Positions 7,213 through 14,911 of a stretch of DNA of 26,549 nucleotides are shown in pieces. The position numbers and the translations under genes are program-made. The stretch is taken from positions 1-26,549 of the forward strand of contig CAKTCY010000027.1 in NCBI GenBank assembly GCA_934540955.1, given 5' to 3'. Every line of letters begins with the position of its first letter. Position 1 is the first letter of the stretch. The notes beneath the pieces are model-generated. The model ran no database searches, had not been told where the DNA came from, and saw nothing but the letters and a program-made list of their open reading frames with translations. The DNA comes from an uncultured Faecalibacterium sp. (GTDB taxonomy: Bacteria > Bacillota > Clostridia > Oscillospirales > Ruminococcaceae).

Positions 7213-9336
7213 TTACTGCTTTGCGCTCTCCGGGGCGACCTCGAAGTCGATCTTGCCCAGATTGACGTCCGCACGCACGATGGTGATCATCATGGTATCG
7301 CCCAAGTTCCAGTTCTTGCCGGAAACGGGGTCAGAAAGGCGCACGCCCTCGGTGAGCATGGTGCCAGTGGCGGTCAGGCTGGAGGCAGGTACAAAGCCCT
7401 CCACGCCGTTTTCCAACTCGATGAACAGGCCGCGCTGGGTCACGCCGGAGATGCGGCCCTCGTAGCACTCGCCCAGATGGCGGCGGGCATACTCGGCCTT
7501 GTAGCAGTCCTCGGCCTTGCGCTCGATCTGCATGGCGATCACCTCGCGCTCGCTGGCCTGCTTGCTGACATCCTCGGCAAACTCGCTGTAGCGCAGGATC
7601 ATGGTATCCTTGTCGGTACCCTTCAGCTGGGCAGTCATGATGCGATGGATCGCCAAGTCCGGATAGCGGCGGATGGGACTGGTGAAGTGGGCATAGTCCT
7701 GCAGCACCAGACCGTAGTGTCCCTTGGGCTTTTCCTCATACACGGCCTTGGACATACAGCGCAGCATACCGGTGTTGATGATCTGCTCGTAGGCAGTGCC
7801 GCGCACGCCATCCAGAATAGCGCTCAGCTCCTTGGGGGTGGGCACATCCTTGGCAAAGTGGTCGTTGACGCCGCAGGCCTGCAGCAGACCGTGCAGACGC
7901 TCCAGCTTTTCGGCGTTGGGCTCCTCGTGCACACGGTACACAAAGGGGATCTGCTTCACCCGGGCAAAGTGGGCGGCGCACTGGTTGGCCAGCAGCATGA
8001 ACTCCTCGATCATGGCCTCGCTCTCGCCGGAGGTGCGCTTTTTCACGTCGATGCAGTGGCCGTCCTCGTCGAGGATCAGCTTCACCTCGCCGCTCTCGAT
8101 ATCCATGCAGCCGCGCTCCTTGCGCAGACGGGCACGGTGGCCATACAGCTCCTTCATGGCGGGCAGCTGCGCCAGTACCTCATGGTACTTGCCGGTCAGC
8201 TCGTCGTCAGCGTTACCGGCCAGCAGGGCGTTGATCTCGGAGTACACGCCCTTGACCCGGCTGCGGATAACGGACTTGACAAATCGATAATCGGTCAGGT
8301 TGCCGTCCTTATCCAGCCGCATCAGGCAGGAGAAGGCCAGCCGCAGCACGCCCTCGTTCAGGCTGCAGATGCCGTTGGACAGCTGCTTGGGCAGCATGGG
8401 CACCACCTGATCGGCATAGTAGACGCTGGTAGCGCGGCTGAAGGCCTCGTTGTCCAGCTCGGTGCCGGGCTTGACGTAGTTGGAAACATCCGCAATGTGC
8501 ACGCCCAGCTCAAAGCCGCCGTCCGGGGTCTTGGTCAGGCTGATGGCATCGTCGATATCCTTGGTCTCGGCGCTGTCGATGGTAAAGATGGGCAGGGCGC
8601 GCAGGTCCATGCGGCCCTCGCAGTCCGCAGCGGACACCTCGGCGTTATCCAGCTTTTTGGCCTCGTCCCGCACCTTGTCCGGGAAGCGGCTGCGGATATC
8701 CTGCGCGTAGAGCAGTGCCTTTGCGCAGCGCTTGGCCTCGTCGCAGCTGCCAAAGCGCATCGCTACGCCCACGCGGTGATCCTCCTGACGGCTGCCGCGC
8801 AGCAGGATCTCCACTGCCACCTTGTCGCCGTCCTTGGCGCTGCCCTCACAGTCCCGCATGACCTGCATGGAGATGGCGGGGCAATCGTCCGGCACAAACC
8901 GCAGGCGGCCCTCCATGCGGTGCATGGTGCCCACCAGAGAATTTTTCTCTTCCAGAACAGCAAGGATCTCGCCCTCATCGCTGCCCTCTACCCGGGGGTG
9001 TGCAAACTTTTCCACCAGCACCTTGTCGCCGGGCATTGCGCCGCGGGTGAACCGGCCGGGGATAAAGATATCGCTGGTGCCGTCCTCCAGCATAACAAAG
9101 GCAAAATTTTTGCCCAGCTTTACTACCTTGCACAGCAGTGCCTTGTCGGCACGGCCGCTGCGCACGGTGAAGAACACGCCCTGCCGCTGGCAGATGACGG
9201 CCTCATGCACCAGCTGGTCCACGGCCTCCATCACCTTGCGGTCTGCGCCGCGATCCCCGCCGAACTTATTCTTCAGATCCTTTACGGTGCACGGCTGATT
9301 CTGGATCGCGTGCTCAATTTTATCGCGCATTGCCAT
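7213..9336 (-). CDS. rnr: Ribonuclease R
   Basis: This 707-residue 3'-5' exoribonuclease degrades structured RNA and defective mRNA. In order it has an N-terminal helical/winged region (1-60), cold-shock-like OB segments (about 65-190), the RNB catalytic domain (about 240-580) and a C-terminal S1 domain (about 625-700). Catalytic acidic residues are in TIDSAETKDIDDA: D254, D260, D262 and D263. HIADVSNYV and YAHFTSPIRRYPDL are further RNB signatures. The protein stops soon after S1 and lacks the long lysine-rich tail of the E. coli enzyme. ATG at 9334-9336 is used because AAGGAG lies 10 bases upstream; a second ATG is two codons in. It follows secG, the common order in Firmicutes. Confidence 0.97.
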   Translation of the reverse strand: MAMRDKIEHAIQNQPCTVKDLKNKFGGDRGADRKVMEAVDQLVHEAVICQRQGVFFTVRSGRADKALLCKVVKLGKNFAFVMLEDGTSDIFIPGRFTRGAMPGDKVLVEKFAHPRVEGSDEGEILAVLEEKNSLVGTMHRMEGRLRFVPDDCPAISMQVMRDCEGSAKDGDKVAVEILLRGSRQEDHRVGVAMRFGSCDEAKRCAKALLYAQDIRSRFPDKVRDEAKKLDNAEVSAADCEGRMDLRALPIFTIDSAETKDIDDAISLTKTPDGGFELGVHIADVSNYVKPGTELDNEAFSRATSVYYADQVVPMLPKQLSNGICSLNEGVLRLAFSCLMRLDKDGNLTDYRFVKSVIRSRVKGVYSEINALLAGNADDELTGKYHEVLAQLPAMKELYGHRARLRKERGCMDIESGEVKLILDEDGHCIDVKKRTSGESEAMIEEFMLLANQCAAHFARVKQIPFVYRVHEEPNAEKLERLHGLLQACGVNDHFAKDVPTPKELSAILDGVRGTAYEQIINTGMLRCMSKAVYEEKPKGHYGLVLQDYAHFTSPIRRYPDLAIHRIMTAQLKGTDKDTMILRYSEFAEDVSKQASEREVIAMQIERKAEDCYKAEYARRHLGECYEGRISGVTQRGLFIELENGVEGFVPASSLTATGTMLTEGVRLSDPVSGKNWNLGDTMMITIVRADVNLGKIDFEVAPESAKQ

Positions 9337-9427
9337 AAAATATTTTCTCCTTCACTTCCGTGGCCGTGCATCTCCTGCGGAGCACAGCCCTGCCTTGGGA
9401 CGGGCGCTTTCCCCTGTCCCCTCCTTG

Positions 9428-9455
9428 CGGCAGCCCGCAAAACCGGCTGCCCGCA
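9428..9455. repeat. Inverted repeat in the secG-rnr gap
   Basis: GCGGCAGCC and GGCTGCCCGC pair with one bulge around a short loop. On the minus strand the hairpin falls between the secG terminator and the rnr start, so it would be in the 5' leader of any rnr transcript that begins in or passes through the gap. Confidence 0.45.
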
Positions 9456-9470
9456 CTTTTTTCTGCACAG

Positions 9471-9499
9471 AAAAACAGCCCCGTCCGTTCACGGGGCTG
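9471..9499 (-). terminator. Intrinsic terminator after secG
   Basis: On the minus strand CAGCCCCGT and ACGGGGCTG (9491-9499 with 9476-9484) form a perfect 9-base stem with a 6-base loop, followed at once by T5. It would reduce transcription of rnr from the secG promoter. Confidence 0.85.
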
Positions 9500-9509
9500 C
9501 AACGCCTTC

Positions 9510-9761
9510 TCAGCCTGCCAGACGGCCTGCAAACAGGCAGGCCAGAATAGCGACCACAAAGAACACCACGCCTGCAATGCGGGTGACCTTAGCCAGCATC
9601 TGGTCTGCCGGGGTCAGACGTGCATTGTTGGCACCGCCCACGCTACCGTTGATAGCACCAGACAGGCCCTGACCGTGGGTGTGCTGCATGAGGGTGAGGA
9701 AAACGATGACCAGCGAAGCCACCAGCAGAATGGCACCGCCAACAATTTCGATAACAGACAT
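9510..9761 (-). CDS. secG: Protein-export membrane protein SecG
   Basis: An 83-residue protein with two membrane segments (about residues 4-24 and 60-80) joined by a Gly/Ser-rich loop. The sequence VFLTLMQHTHGQGLSGAING matches the conserved SecG loop (LxQ....GGLSG..GG). SecG is the small subunit of the SecYEG channel and assists SecA-driven export. ATG at 9759-9761 has GGAG upstream at 11 bases. A promoter lies just before it and a terminator just after it, and rnr follows on the same strand. Confidence 0.95.
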   Translation of the reverse strand: MSVIEIVGGAILLVASLVIVFLTLMQHTHGQGLSGAINGSVGGANNARLTPADQMLAKVTRIAGVVFFVVAILACLFAGRLAG

Positions 9762-9818
9762 GAATCGTAACGCTCCTTTTATTTGTAAATACGGAAATCC
9801 ACGCAAAAATACAACTAT

Positions 9819-9847
9819 ATAGTAGCATAACAAAGCCAAAATTGCAA
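9819..9847 (-). promoter_or_regulatory. Promoter of secG
   Basis: Minus-strand TTGCAA (9842-9847) and TACTAT (9819-9824) are 17 bases apart with TG before the -10 (extended -10). It lies in the gap after the penicillin-binding protein gene. Confidence 0.65.
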
Positions 9848-9862
9848 GCAGAATCCGCGCAT

Positions 9863-11458
9863 TTATCCCGCCGCCTCCAACGCGGCGCAGACCTGCGCAA
9901 GGATGGCTGCACCGGAGTACGCGGTGTGCACTGCGCCGTCCTGCAGCACCACAATGGTGTAGCGGGGCTTTTCCGCCGGCCAGAACCCCGCAAACCACAG
10001 ATTGCAGCGCTCGGTGCCCTCCGGGGTGAGCTGCCCGGTCTGGGCGGTGCCGGTCTTGCCACCCGCCCCACCGGAAACCCCGGCGGCATCCTGCGCGGTA
10101 CCCTGCTGCACCACCTGTACCAGCATGGCACGCAAAAGTGCTGCGCTCTGCGCCGGGAGCACCCGCCGCCCCCGGGGGTGGCTGAGGGTCTCCACGGGCT
10201 GGCCGGTGGTCTCGTCCAGCGTGGCTTGCAGCACATAGGGAGCGCGATATATGCCGTCTGCTGCAATGGTGTTGAACAGCGCCGCCACCTGCAGCGGCGC
10301 TGCCAGCAGGCTGCCCTGCCCAAAGCTGAAATTGGCCAGCTGTCCGCTTTGCGCCAGCTCCTGCGGGGTGGGCAGCTGCCCGGCCTCGGCGGCAAGCCCC
10401 TCTGCCAGCGGCAGGCTCTGTCCGAAGCCAAAGGCCTTGGCGGCGTCCAGCAAGCGCTCCGCGCCCAGCTGCTGTCCCAAACGGATAAAATAGCCGTTGC
10501 AGCTTTTTTCCAGTGCAGCGGCAAGGTCTACCTGTCCATGCGGCACCCCGCCCGCGCAGCGGAAAATTTGCCCATCCACCACCACTGCGCCGGTGCACTC
10601 GAAAACCGGCTGCAAGCCCGCTTCCAGCGCAGCCGCAGCCAGCACCGGCTTGAACACCGAGCCCACTGCGTAGCTTTGCAGTGGCCGATTCAAGAAGGGA
10701 CTGTTCTCTGCCTGCAGGCTGTCGGCAAGGTGCTCCGGGTCGTAGCCCGGCACGCTGACGCTGGCGCGCACCGCCGCTGTAGCGGTATCCAGCACCAGAA
10801 TGCAGCCGCGCTTCATGGTGCTTGCCGCCACTGCCTCCACTGCCCGCTGCACTGGGCGGGAGATGGTCAGCTGAACCCCCAGCGCCCCGCTGTCGGCGCG
10901 CAAAAGCCGGGGCGTCTCGCCGGTGCGCAGCGTCCCCTGCGCCGTCACGGCGCAGACAAGACTGCTGTGCTCCCCTGTGCCGGAAAGCACGGCGTCCAAT
11001 GCCTTTTCCAGCCCGGCAGCGCCGTGACCTGTGCTATCCAGATAGCCCAGCAGCTGCTGACACAGCGGCACCGCCGCATATCGCCGGGCGGTGGGGTAAC
11101 CGGTCAGCCCAAGGCGGGCTGGGTCGCAGCTTACCTCCAGCAGAAACGGGGCAGCACGGCTGCGGCTGCGGTACAAAAGCGCCTGCCCGGCGGCATCCGT
11201 GCAGGCATACAGCCGGTCGTAATTGCCCTGCCCGGGAAAGCACACCACCTGCCAGCGCTCCTCCAGCCCGGTGAGCAGCCGCCCCTGTGCATCGTAAAAG
11301 CAGCCCCGCCGGGCAGGCAGCTGCAGGGTGACCGTGCTCTGCGCTGCCGCCCGCGCAGCATAGGCAGGGTGCTGTGCCAGCAGATACAACCGGCACAGCA
11401 CCACCATAAACCCCAGCAGCAAGGCGGCATACACCGCCAGCACCCGTTTGCCGGACAT
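9863..11458 (-). CDS. Class B penicillin-binding protein (peptidoglycan transpeptidase)
   Basis: This 531-residue enzyme would cross-link peptidoglycan outside the membrane. Residues 1-25 hold a single membrane anchor. A short N-terminal module with the PARRGCFYDAQGRLLTGL element (about 48-65) follows, then the transpeptidase domain (about 215-530). The three active-site motifs are S267-V-F-K270, S319-C-N321 and K468-T-G470. It lacks a glycosyltransferase domain, so it is class B, and at this length is at the small end for FtsI/PBP2-like enzymes. The start ATG at 11456-11458 is chosen over upstream in-frame codons because the anchor begins there; its ribosome site is only a G-run. It may be a cell-division or sporulation PBP, which cannot be decided here. 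Confidence 0.92.
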   Translation of the reverse strand: MSGKRVLAVYAALLLGFMVVLCRLYLLAQHPAYAARAAAQSTVTLQLPARRGCFYDAQGRLLTGLEERWQVVCFPGQGNYDRLYACTDAAGQALLYRSRSRAAPFLLEVSCDPARLGLTGYPTARRYAAVPLCQQLLGYLDSTGHGAAGLEKALDAVLSGTGEHSSLVCAVTAQGTLRTGETPRLLRADSGALGVQLTISRPVQRAVEAVAASTMKRGCILVLDTATAAVRASVSVPGYDPEHLADSLQAENSPFLNRPLQSYAVGSVFKPVLAAAALEAGLQPVFECTGAVVVDGQIFRCAGGVPHGQVDLAAALEKSCNGYFIRLGQQLGAERLLDAAKAFGFGQSLPLAEGLAAEAGQLPTPQELAQSGQLANFSFGQGSLLAAPLQVAALFNTIAADGIYRAPYVLQATLDETTGQPVETLSHPRGRRVLPAQSAALLRAMLVQVVQQGTAQDAAGVSGGAGGKTGTAQTGQLTPEGTERCNLWFAGFWPAEKPRYTIVVLQDGAVHTAYSGAAILAQVCAALEAAG

Positions 11459-11572
11459 CCCCACGCCCCCTTTCCCTGTGGTTAGGGTGGGCAGCAGGAG
11501 CGTGGGGTATACATTATTATCGACACAAGTCTTTTTTGAAGCCAATCGCCTAGCGAGTGGTTTTCATTATAC

Positions 11573-11617
11573 AAAAAGCCTCCCCGGCATCCTTCTTGAA
11601 AGGTATGCCGGGGAGGC
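11573..11617 (-). terminator. Intrinsic terminator of the glvC-glvA operon
   Basis: A 13-base perfect stem, 11605-11617 with 11578-11590 (GCCTCCCCGGCAT), has a 14-base loop. On the minus strand it is followed by T5. It lies 54 bases after the glvA stop. Confidence 0.92.
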
Positions 11618-11671
11618 CTTCAACAATTTATGGCATCCGTTGTCCGGTATCTGCCGCTGACGAGGTACTTA

Positions 11672-13000
11672 TCAGTGCAGCTCCGGCCAGTAAGCCTTGT
11701 TGGCAACGATCATATCGTCCAGGATCTTCTTGGCGACCAGCAGGCTGGGCACAGTCTTGGACAGGGTAAAGGCCATCAGTGCCTTCTCGTAGGAGTGCTC
11801 CACAGCGGCATCCACGATCAGCTTCTCCACAGCCTCCTGCTGCTCGATCAGACCCTTGTAGAAGGTGGGGATCTCACCCACACGCACGGGTTCCGGGCCG
11901 CGGTCGGTGATGTAAGCGGGAACTTCCACCATTGCGTCGGAGGGCAGGTTCTCCACAGCACCGTTGTTCTCCACCATGACCAGATAACGCTTGCGCAGGT
12001 CGAAGGCAAGGCTCATGGCAACGTCCACGATGAACTCGCCGTGCACACCGCCGAAGAACTTGGTCAGGTCTACGTCCTTACCGGCACGATAATCTGCCAC
12101 AGCGTCAAAGATGCGCTTCTCGCGGCCTTCCATGACCTCGTTGGCACGGGTGTGGTTGGGGTCGCTGCTCTTTACAACTTCATCGCCCAGCAGGTAGTAC
12201 TGCATATAGGTGTTGGGCAGATAATCGTGGAAGGCGGAGCAGATGTTCTTGGCATTTGCATAGGTGTGCAGCCAGGACGGATCGCTGTGCAGCACATCGC
12301 TCTTGGCGTTCTGGGGCATATAGCCGTGCTCTGCCACATAGCTCTTGAGCTTCTCGGTCACATCCTCGCCGTTCAGACGAACCTTGGTGAACCAGCCGAA
12401 GTGGTTCAGGCCAAAGTAATCCACCTCCAGATCATGACGGTCGCACTCCAGGATCTCGGCCATGTTGCGCTCGATGGCGACAGGCATATCGCAGATGTTC
12501 AGGATACGAGCCTTCGGGCGCAGACGGAAGGTCGCCTTTGCCACGATGGCAGCGGGGTTGGAGTAGTTGACGATCCAGTAGGTGGGCTTTGCGTACTTTT
12601 CGCAGTAATCGATCAGCTCCACCATGGGGTAGATGGTGCGCAGGCCGTAAGCCAGACCGCCGGGGCCGCAGGTCTCCTGACCGACAACGCCGTACTTCAG
12701 CGGGATCTTCTCGTCCTGCTCACGCATGGCGTACAGGCCGACACGCATCTGTGCAAAGATGAAGTCGGCATCGGTCATGGCAACTTCCGGGTCGGTGGTC
12801 AGGGTCAGCTTCAGCTCCGGGTCGAACATCTCCACCACATGGCGGACGATGACACCCACAGCCTCCTGACGCTCGGCGTTGTTATCGTAGAGCACCAGTT
12901 CATTCAGCTTGAAGCGATCCTTCTGCACCAGCAGGCTCTTGACGATGCCGGGGGTGTAAGTGCTGCCGCCGCCGGCGATGACCAGTTTGAACGTTTTCAT
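11672..13000 (-). CDS. glvA: 6-phospho-alpha-glucosidase, glycoside hydrolase family 4
   Basis: This 442-residue cytoplasmic enzyme hydrolyses phosphorylated alpha-glucosides such as maltose 6'-phosphate, using NAD+ and a divalent metal. The Rossmann start is VIAGGGSTYTPG (7-18). The family-4 signature CDMP is at residues 170-173; in this family CDMP marks alpha-type enzymes, while beta-type enzymes usually have CNVP or similar. Metal-ligand candidates are C170 and H200 (in GLNHFGW). GQETCGPGGLAYG at 107-119 is the usual active-site loop. ATG at 12998-13000 follows AGGAGG. It is cotranscribed with the PTS permease gene 52 bases upstream, which would supply its substrate. Length agrees with the family. 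Confidence 0.94.
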   Translation of the reverse strand: MKTFKLVIAGGGSTYTPGIVKSLLVQKDRFKLNELVLYDNNAERQEAVGVIVRHVVEMFDPELKLTLTTDPEVAMTDADFIFAQMRVGLYAMREQDEKIPLKYGVVGQETCGPGGLAYGLRTIYPMVELIDYCEKYAKPTYWIVNYSNPAAIVAKATFRLRPKARILNICDMPVAIERNMAEILECDRHDLEVDYFGLNHFGWFTKVRLNGEDVTEKLKSYVAEHGYMPQNAKSDVLHSDPSWLHTYANAKNICSAFHDYLPNTYMQYYLLGDEVVKSSDPNHTRANEVMEGREKRIFDAVADYRAGKDVDLTKFFGGVHGEFIVDVAMSLAFDLRKRYLVMVENNGAVENLPSDAMVEVPAYITDRGPEPVRVGEIPTFYKGLIEQQEAVEKLIVDAAVEHSYEKALMAFTLSKTVPSLLVAKKILDDMIVANKAYWPELH

Positions 13001-13052
13001 AAGGGAAACCTCCTGTTATAATGTTTTTGTATGATGAATAAAAGTGGATATC

Positions 13053-14648
13053 TTATTCTGCGCGGCCAAGGTAGCTATCCACGATGGCACGCATCTTTCC
13101 CACTTTGGGACCATAAATGATCTGGATGTTGTTGCCCTTTACCACAAGACCTGCGGAGCCGGTGGGCTTGAACCACTCCTTGTCCTTGACCAGAGCGGCA
13201 TCCTTGACCTGCACCCGCAGACGGGTCATGCAGTTGTCGGTGTTCAGGATGTTCTCTGCACCGCCCAGTCCTTCCACGATCCGGGCTGCGGTCTGTGCAT
13301 CGTCTGCGCCGACGGCAGTCTTTTCGGCTGCGCCGCTGCGGATCTGCTGCTTGACGGCAGCAGCGTTTGCGGCAAGGTCGGTGACTTCCTCGCCGTCCTC
13401 ACGGCCGGGGGTCTTGAGGTTCATCTTCACGATGAGGAAGCGGAAAACGAGGTACATCACCACGATCTCCACCAGACCCACCAGCACATACAGCGGCCAG
13501 CGGGTGCGGCCGATGCCTGCGGGCAGGTTCAGCACCAGAAAATCGATGATACCGTTGGTGGCGCAGACCCGAACACCCACAAGGTAAACGATCATCTGGA
13601 ACAGACCGTCCAGAAGGGAGTAGATCAGCCACAGCGCAGGGGCTGCAAACAGGAAGGTAAACTCCAGCGGCTCGGTCACGCCTACCAGACAGGCGGTAAG
13701 GGTTGCCGGGATGATCTGTGCCTTGGTGGCAGCCTTCTTCTCCTTCTTTGCGGTGGAGATAAAGGCCATTGCCACGCCGATCACGCCAAAGGTCTTCATC
13801 AGACCGTAGGTCAGAAAACGTGCGGAATCCCGCATCATTGCAACGCTGGGGTCACTGAGCAGGGCAAGGAACACAGGCTTTGCGCCGACGATCTGCTCGC
13901 CGCCGATGATCATGCTGTCGCCCAGTGCAGAGTAGAGGAAGGGAGACCAGACCAGATGATGCAGACCCGTGGGGATCAGCACACGGTTCAGGAAGCCGTA
14001 CAGGAACACGCCGAATGCGCCTGCACTTGCCATGACACCGGTCAGAGCGTTGATGCCCGCCGCAGCCACAGGCCAGACGTAGCTGGCAACCACTGCCATG
14101 ACCAGAACGATGGGCAGCAGCACCACAAAGACGAACTTGCTGTTGCCGTACATCGCCATGGCACCTTCAAACTCGGTGTCGATGAAGCGGTTGTGGACCA
14201 GCGCCACCACCACGCCAAGGATCATGCCCAGAAATACGCCCATGTCGGTAACGTGATAGCCGAGGCAGATGGTCTGACCGGTGCCGTACAAAGCACCTGC
14301 CGTATCACCGGCAATGGTCAGCCCTGCCACATCCAGCCAGCGGGCATTAGCTGCCAGCCAGACCAGATAGCTGACCAGTGCCAGAAATGCCGCGTCTGCC
14401 TTGCGCTTTTTGGCAAGGCTCATTGCAATGCCCACGCAGAACAGGATTCCCAGATTGCCAATGACTGCGCCAACGCCGCCATTGATGAATTTGCCGAGGG
14501 TCCAGACAACACCGCCCTCTGTCACCAGTGCCGTGTTGCTCATGACCGAAGAAATCGCCTGCAGCATACCCGCAATGGGCAGGAACAGAACGGGACCCAT
14601 CAGAGCTTTGGAGAAGCTCTGCATAGCATCCATAACTTTTTGTTTCAT
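13053..14648 (-). CDS. glvC: PTS alpha-glucoside (maltose-type) transporter subunit EIICB
   Basis: The 531-residue permease imports and phosphorylates an alpha-glucoside. EIIC spans about residues 1-400 with about ten membrane segments and the conserved GVTEPLEFTFLF loop that lines the sugar site. A charged linker follows (about 405-450). EIIB is about 455-531 with phospho-acceptor C473 in NTDNCMTRLRV. No EIIA domain is present, so a separate EIIA from elsewhere in the genome must donate phosphate. ATG at 14646-14648 follows AGGAG. It is the first gene of the operon with glvA and is divergent from an RpiR regulator. The alpha-glucoside specificity is drawn mainly from its partner glvA. Confidence 0.93.
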   Translation of the reverse strand: MKQKVMDAMQSFSKALMGPVLFLPIAGMLQAISSVMSNTALVTEGGVVWTLGKFINGGVGAVIGNLGILFCVGIAMSLAKKRKADAAFLALVSYLVWLAANARWLDVAGLTIAGDTAGALYGTGQTICLGYHVTDMGVFLGMILGVVVALVHNRFIDTEFEGAMAMYGNSKFVFVVLLPIVLVMAVVASYVWPVAAAGINALTGVMASAGAFGVFLYGFLNRVLIPTGLHHLVWSPFLYSALGDSMIIGGEQIVGAKPVFLALLSDPSVAMMRDSARFLTYGLMKTFGVIGVAMAFISTAKKEKKAATKAQIIPATLTACLVGVTEPLEFTFLFAAPALWLIYSLLDGLFQMIVYLVGVRVCATNGIIDFLVLNLPAGIGRTRWPLYVLVGLVEIVVMYLVFRFLIVKMNLKTPGREDGEEVTDLAANAAAVKQQIRSGAAEKTAVGADDAQTAARIVEGLGGAENILNTDNCMTRLRVQVKDAALVKDKEWFKPTGSAGLVVKGNNIQIIYGPKVGKMRAIVDSYLGRAE

Positions 14649-14695
14649 TGGTGTTCTCCTAACGTTCCATGATCTCTCTTTTCAAATTCTCTCTT

Positions 14696-14723
14696 CGTTT
14701 CGGGGGTGCACCTTACCGTTTCG
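14696..14723. repeat. CGTTTCG direct repeats in the glvC leader
   Basis: CGTTTCG occurs at 14696-14702 and 14717-14723, start to start 21 bases, which is two turns of the helix. Both lie downstream of the glvC -10 element, where a bound repressor could block transcription. Confidence 0.35.
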
Positions 14724-14731
14724 ATGGCTTG

Positions 14732-14737
14732 ATTATA
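14732..14737 (-). promoter_or_regulatory. glvC promoter -10 element (extended type)
   Basis: Minus-strand TATAAT is preceded by TGA, giving TGnTATAAT. No good -35 lies at 16-18 bases, only T-rich sequence, so an extended -10 promoter helped by an activator is likely. The transcript would have a leader of about 75 bases. Confidence 0.65.
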
Positions 14738-14784
14738 TCACTCTGCACAAAAAAATCTACCGATTTGGACTGTTTTTGAACTTG

Positions 14785-14796
14785 TTTGCAAAAGCC
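14785..14796. repeat. TTTGCAAAAGCC element upstream of glvC (also at 25927-25938)
   Basis: The 12-base word contains the perfect palindrome TTTGCAAA. The same word on the same strand occurs at 25927-25938 upstream of the binding-protein/kinase operon. In each case it is about 40-50 bases upstream of a minus-strand -10 element. Confidence 0.35.
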
Positions 14797-14808
14797 GAAA
14801 CATGTTTC
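14797..14808. promoter_or_regulatory. Perfect palindrome GAAACATGTTTC between glvC and the RpiR gene
   Basis: A 12-base perfect palindrome lies midway between the two divergent promoters, about 70-77 bases upstream of each predicted start of transcription. It is a natural candidate for the RpiR-type regulator's operator. It resembles a catabolite (cre) site but lacks the central CG. Confidence 0.5.
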
Positions 14809-14838
14809 ACGTTTATGTTGGATACATCGAAATGTTCA

Positions 14839-14867
14839 TTGACAAAATATGCGATTCAGCGTATACT
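14839..14867 (+). promoter_or_regulatory. Promoter of the RpiR-type regulator gene
   Basis: Plus-strand TTGACA (14839-14844) and TATACT (14862-14867) have ideal 17-base spacing. Transcription would start near 14874, about 38 bases before the ATG. Confidence 0.82.
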
Positions 14868-14911
14868 TCAGAAAAGCAAGCCATTCTTTGATTCATAAAT
14901 CGGAGCAAAAC

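Noticed and set aside
7060..9672. Plus-strand open frame of 870 codons opposite rnr
   Set aside because: It is antisense to an intact rnr with all catalytic motifs and starts inside the XRE gene. No family pattern is seen.
11459..11545. Longer penicillin-binding protein starting at 11545
   Set aside because: The added 29 residues come before a normal membrane anchor and have no ribosome site.
11459..11577. Promoter of the penicillin-binding protein gene
   Set aside because: Several TATAAT- or TTG-like words exist, but none pair at 16-18 bases with good matches, so no site is called.
13001..13052. Internal promoter between glvC and glvA (AT-rich CATTATAACA)
   Set aside because: No -35 at a suitable distance; the 52-base gap is explained by the ribosome site.
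14797..14808. Catabolite-response (cre) site
   Set aside because: TGAAACATGTTTCG resembles the cre pattern but lacks the obligatory central CG, so it is kept only as a palindrome and possible RpiR site.
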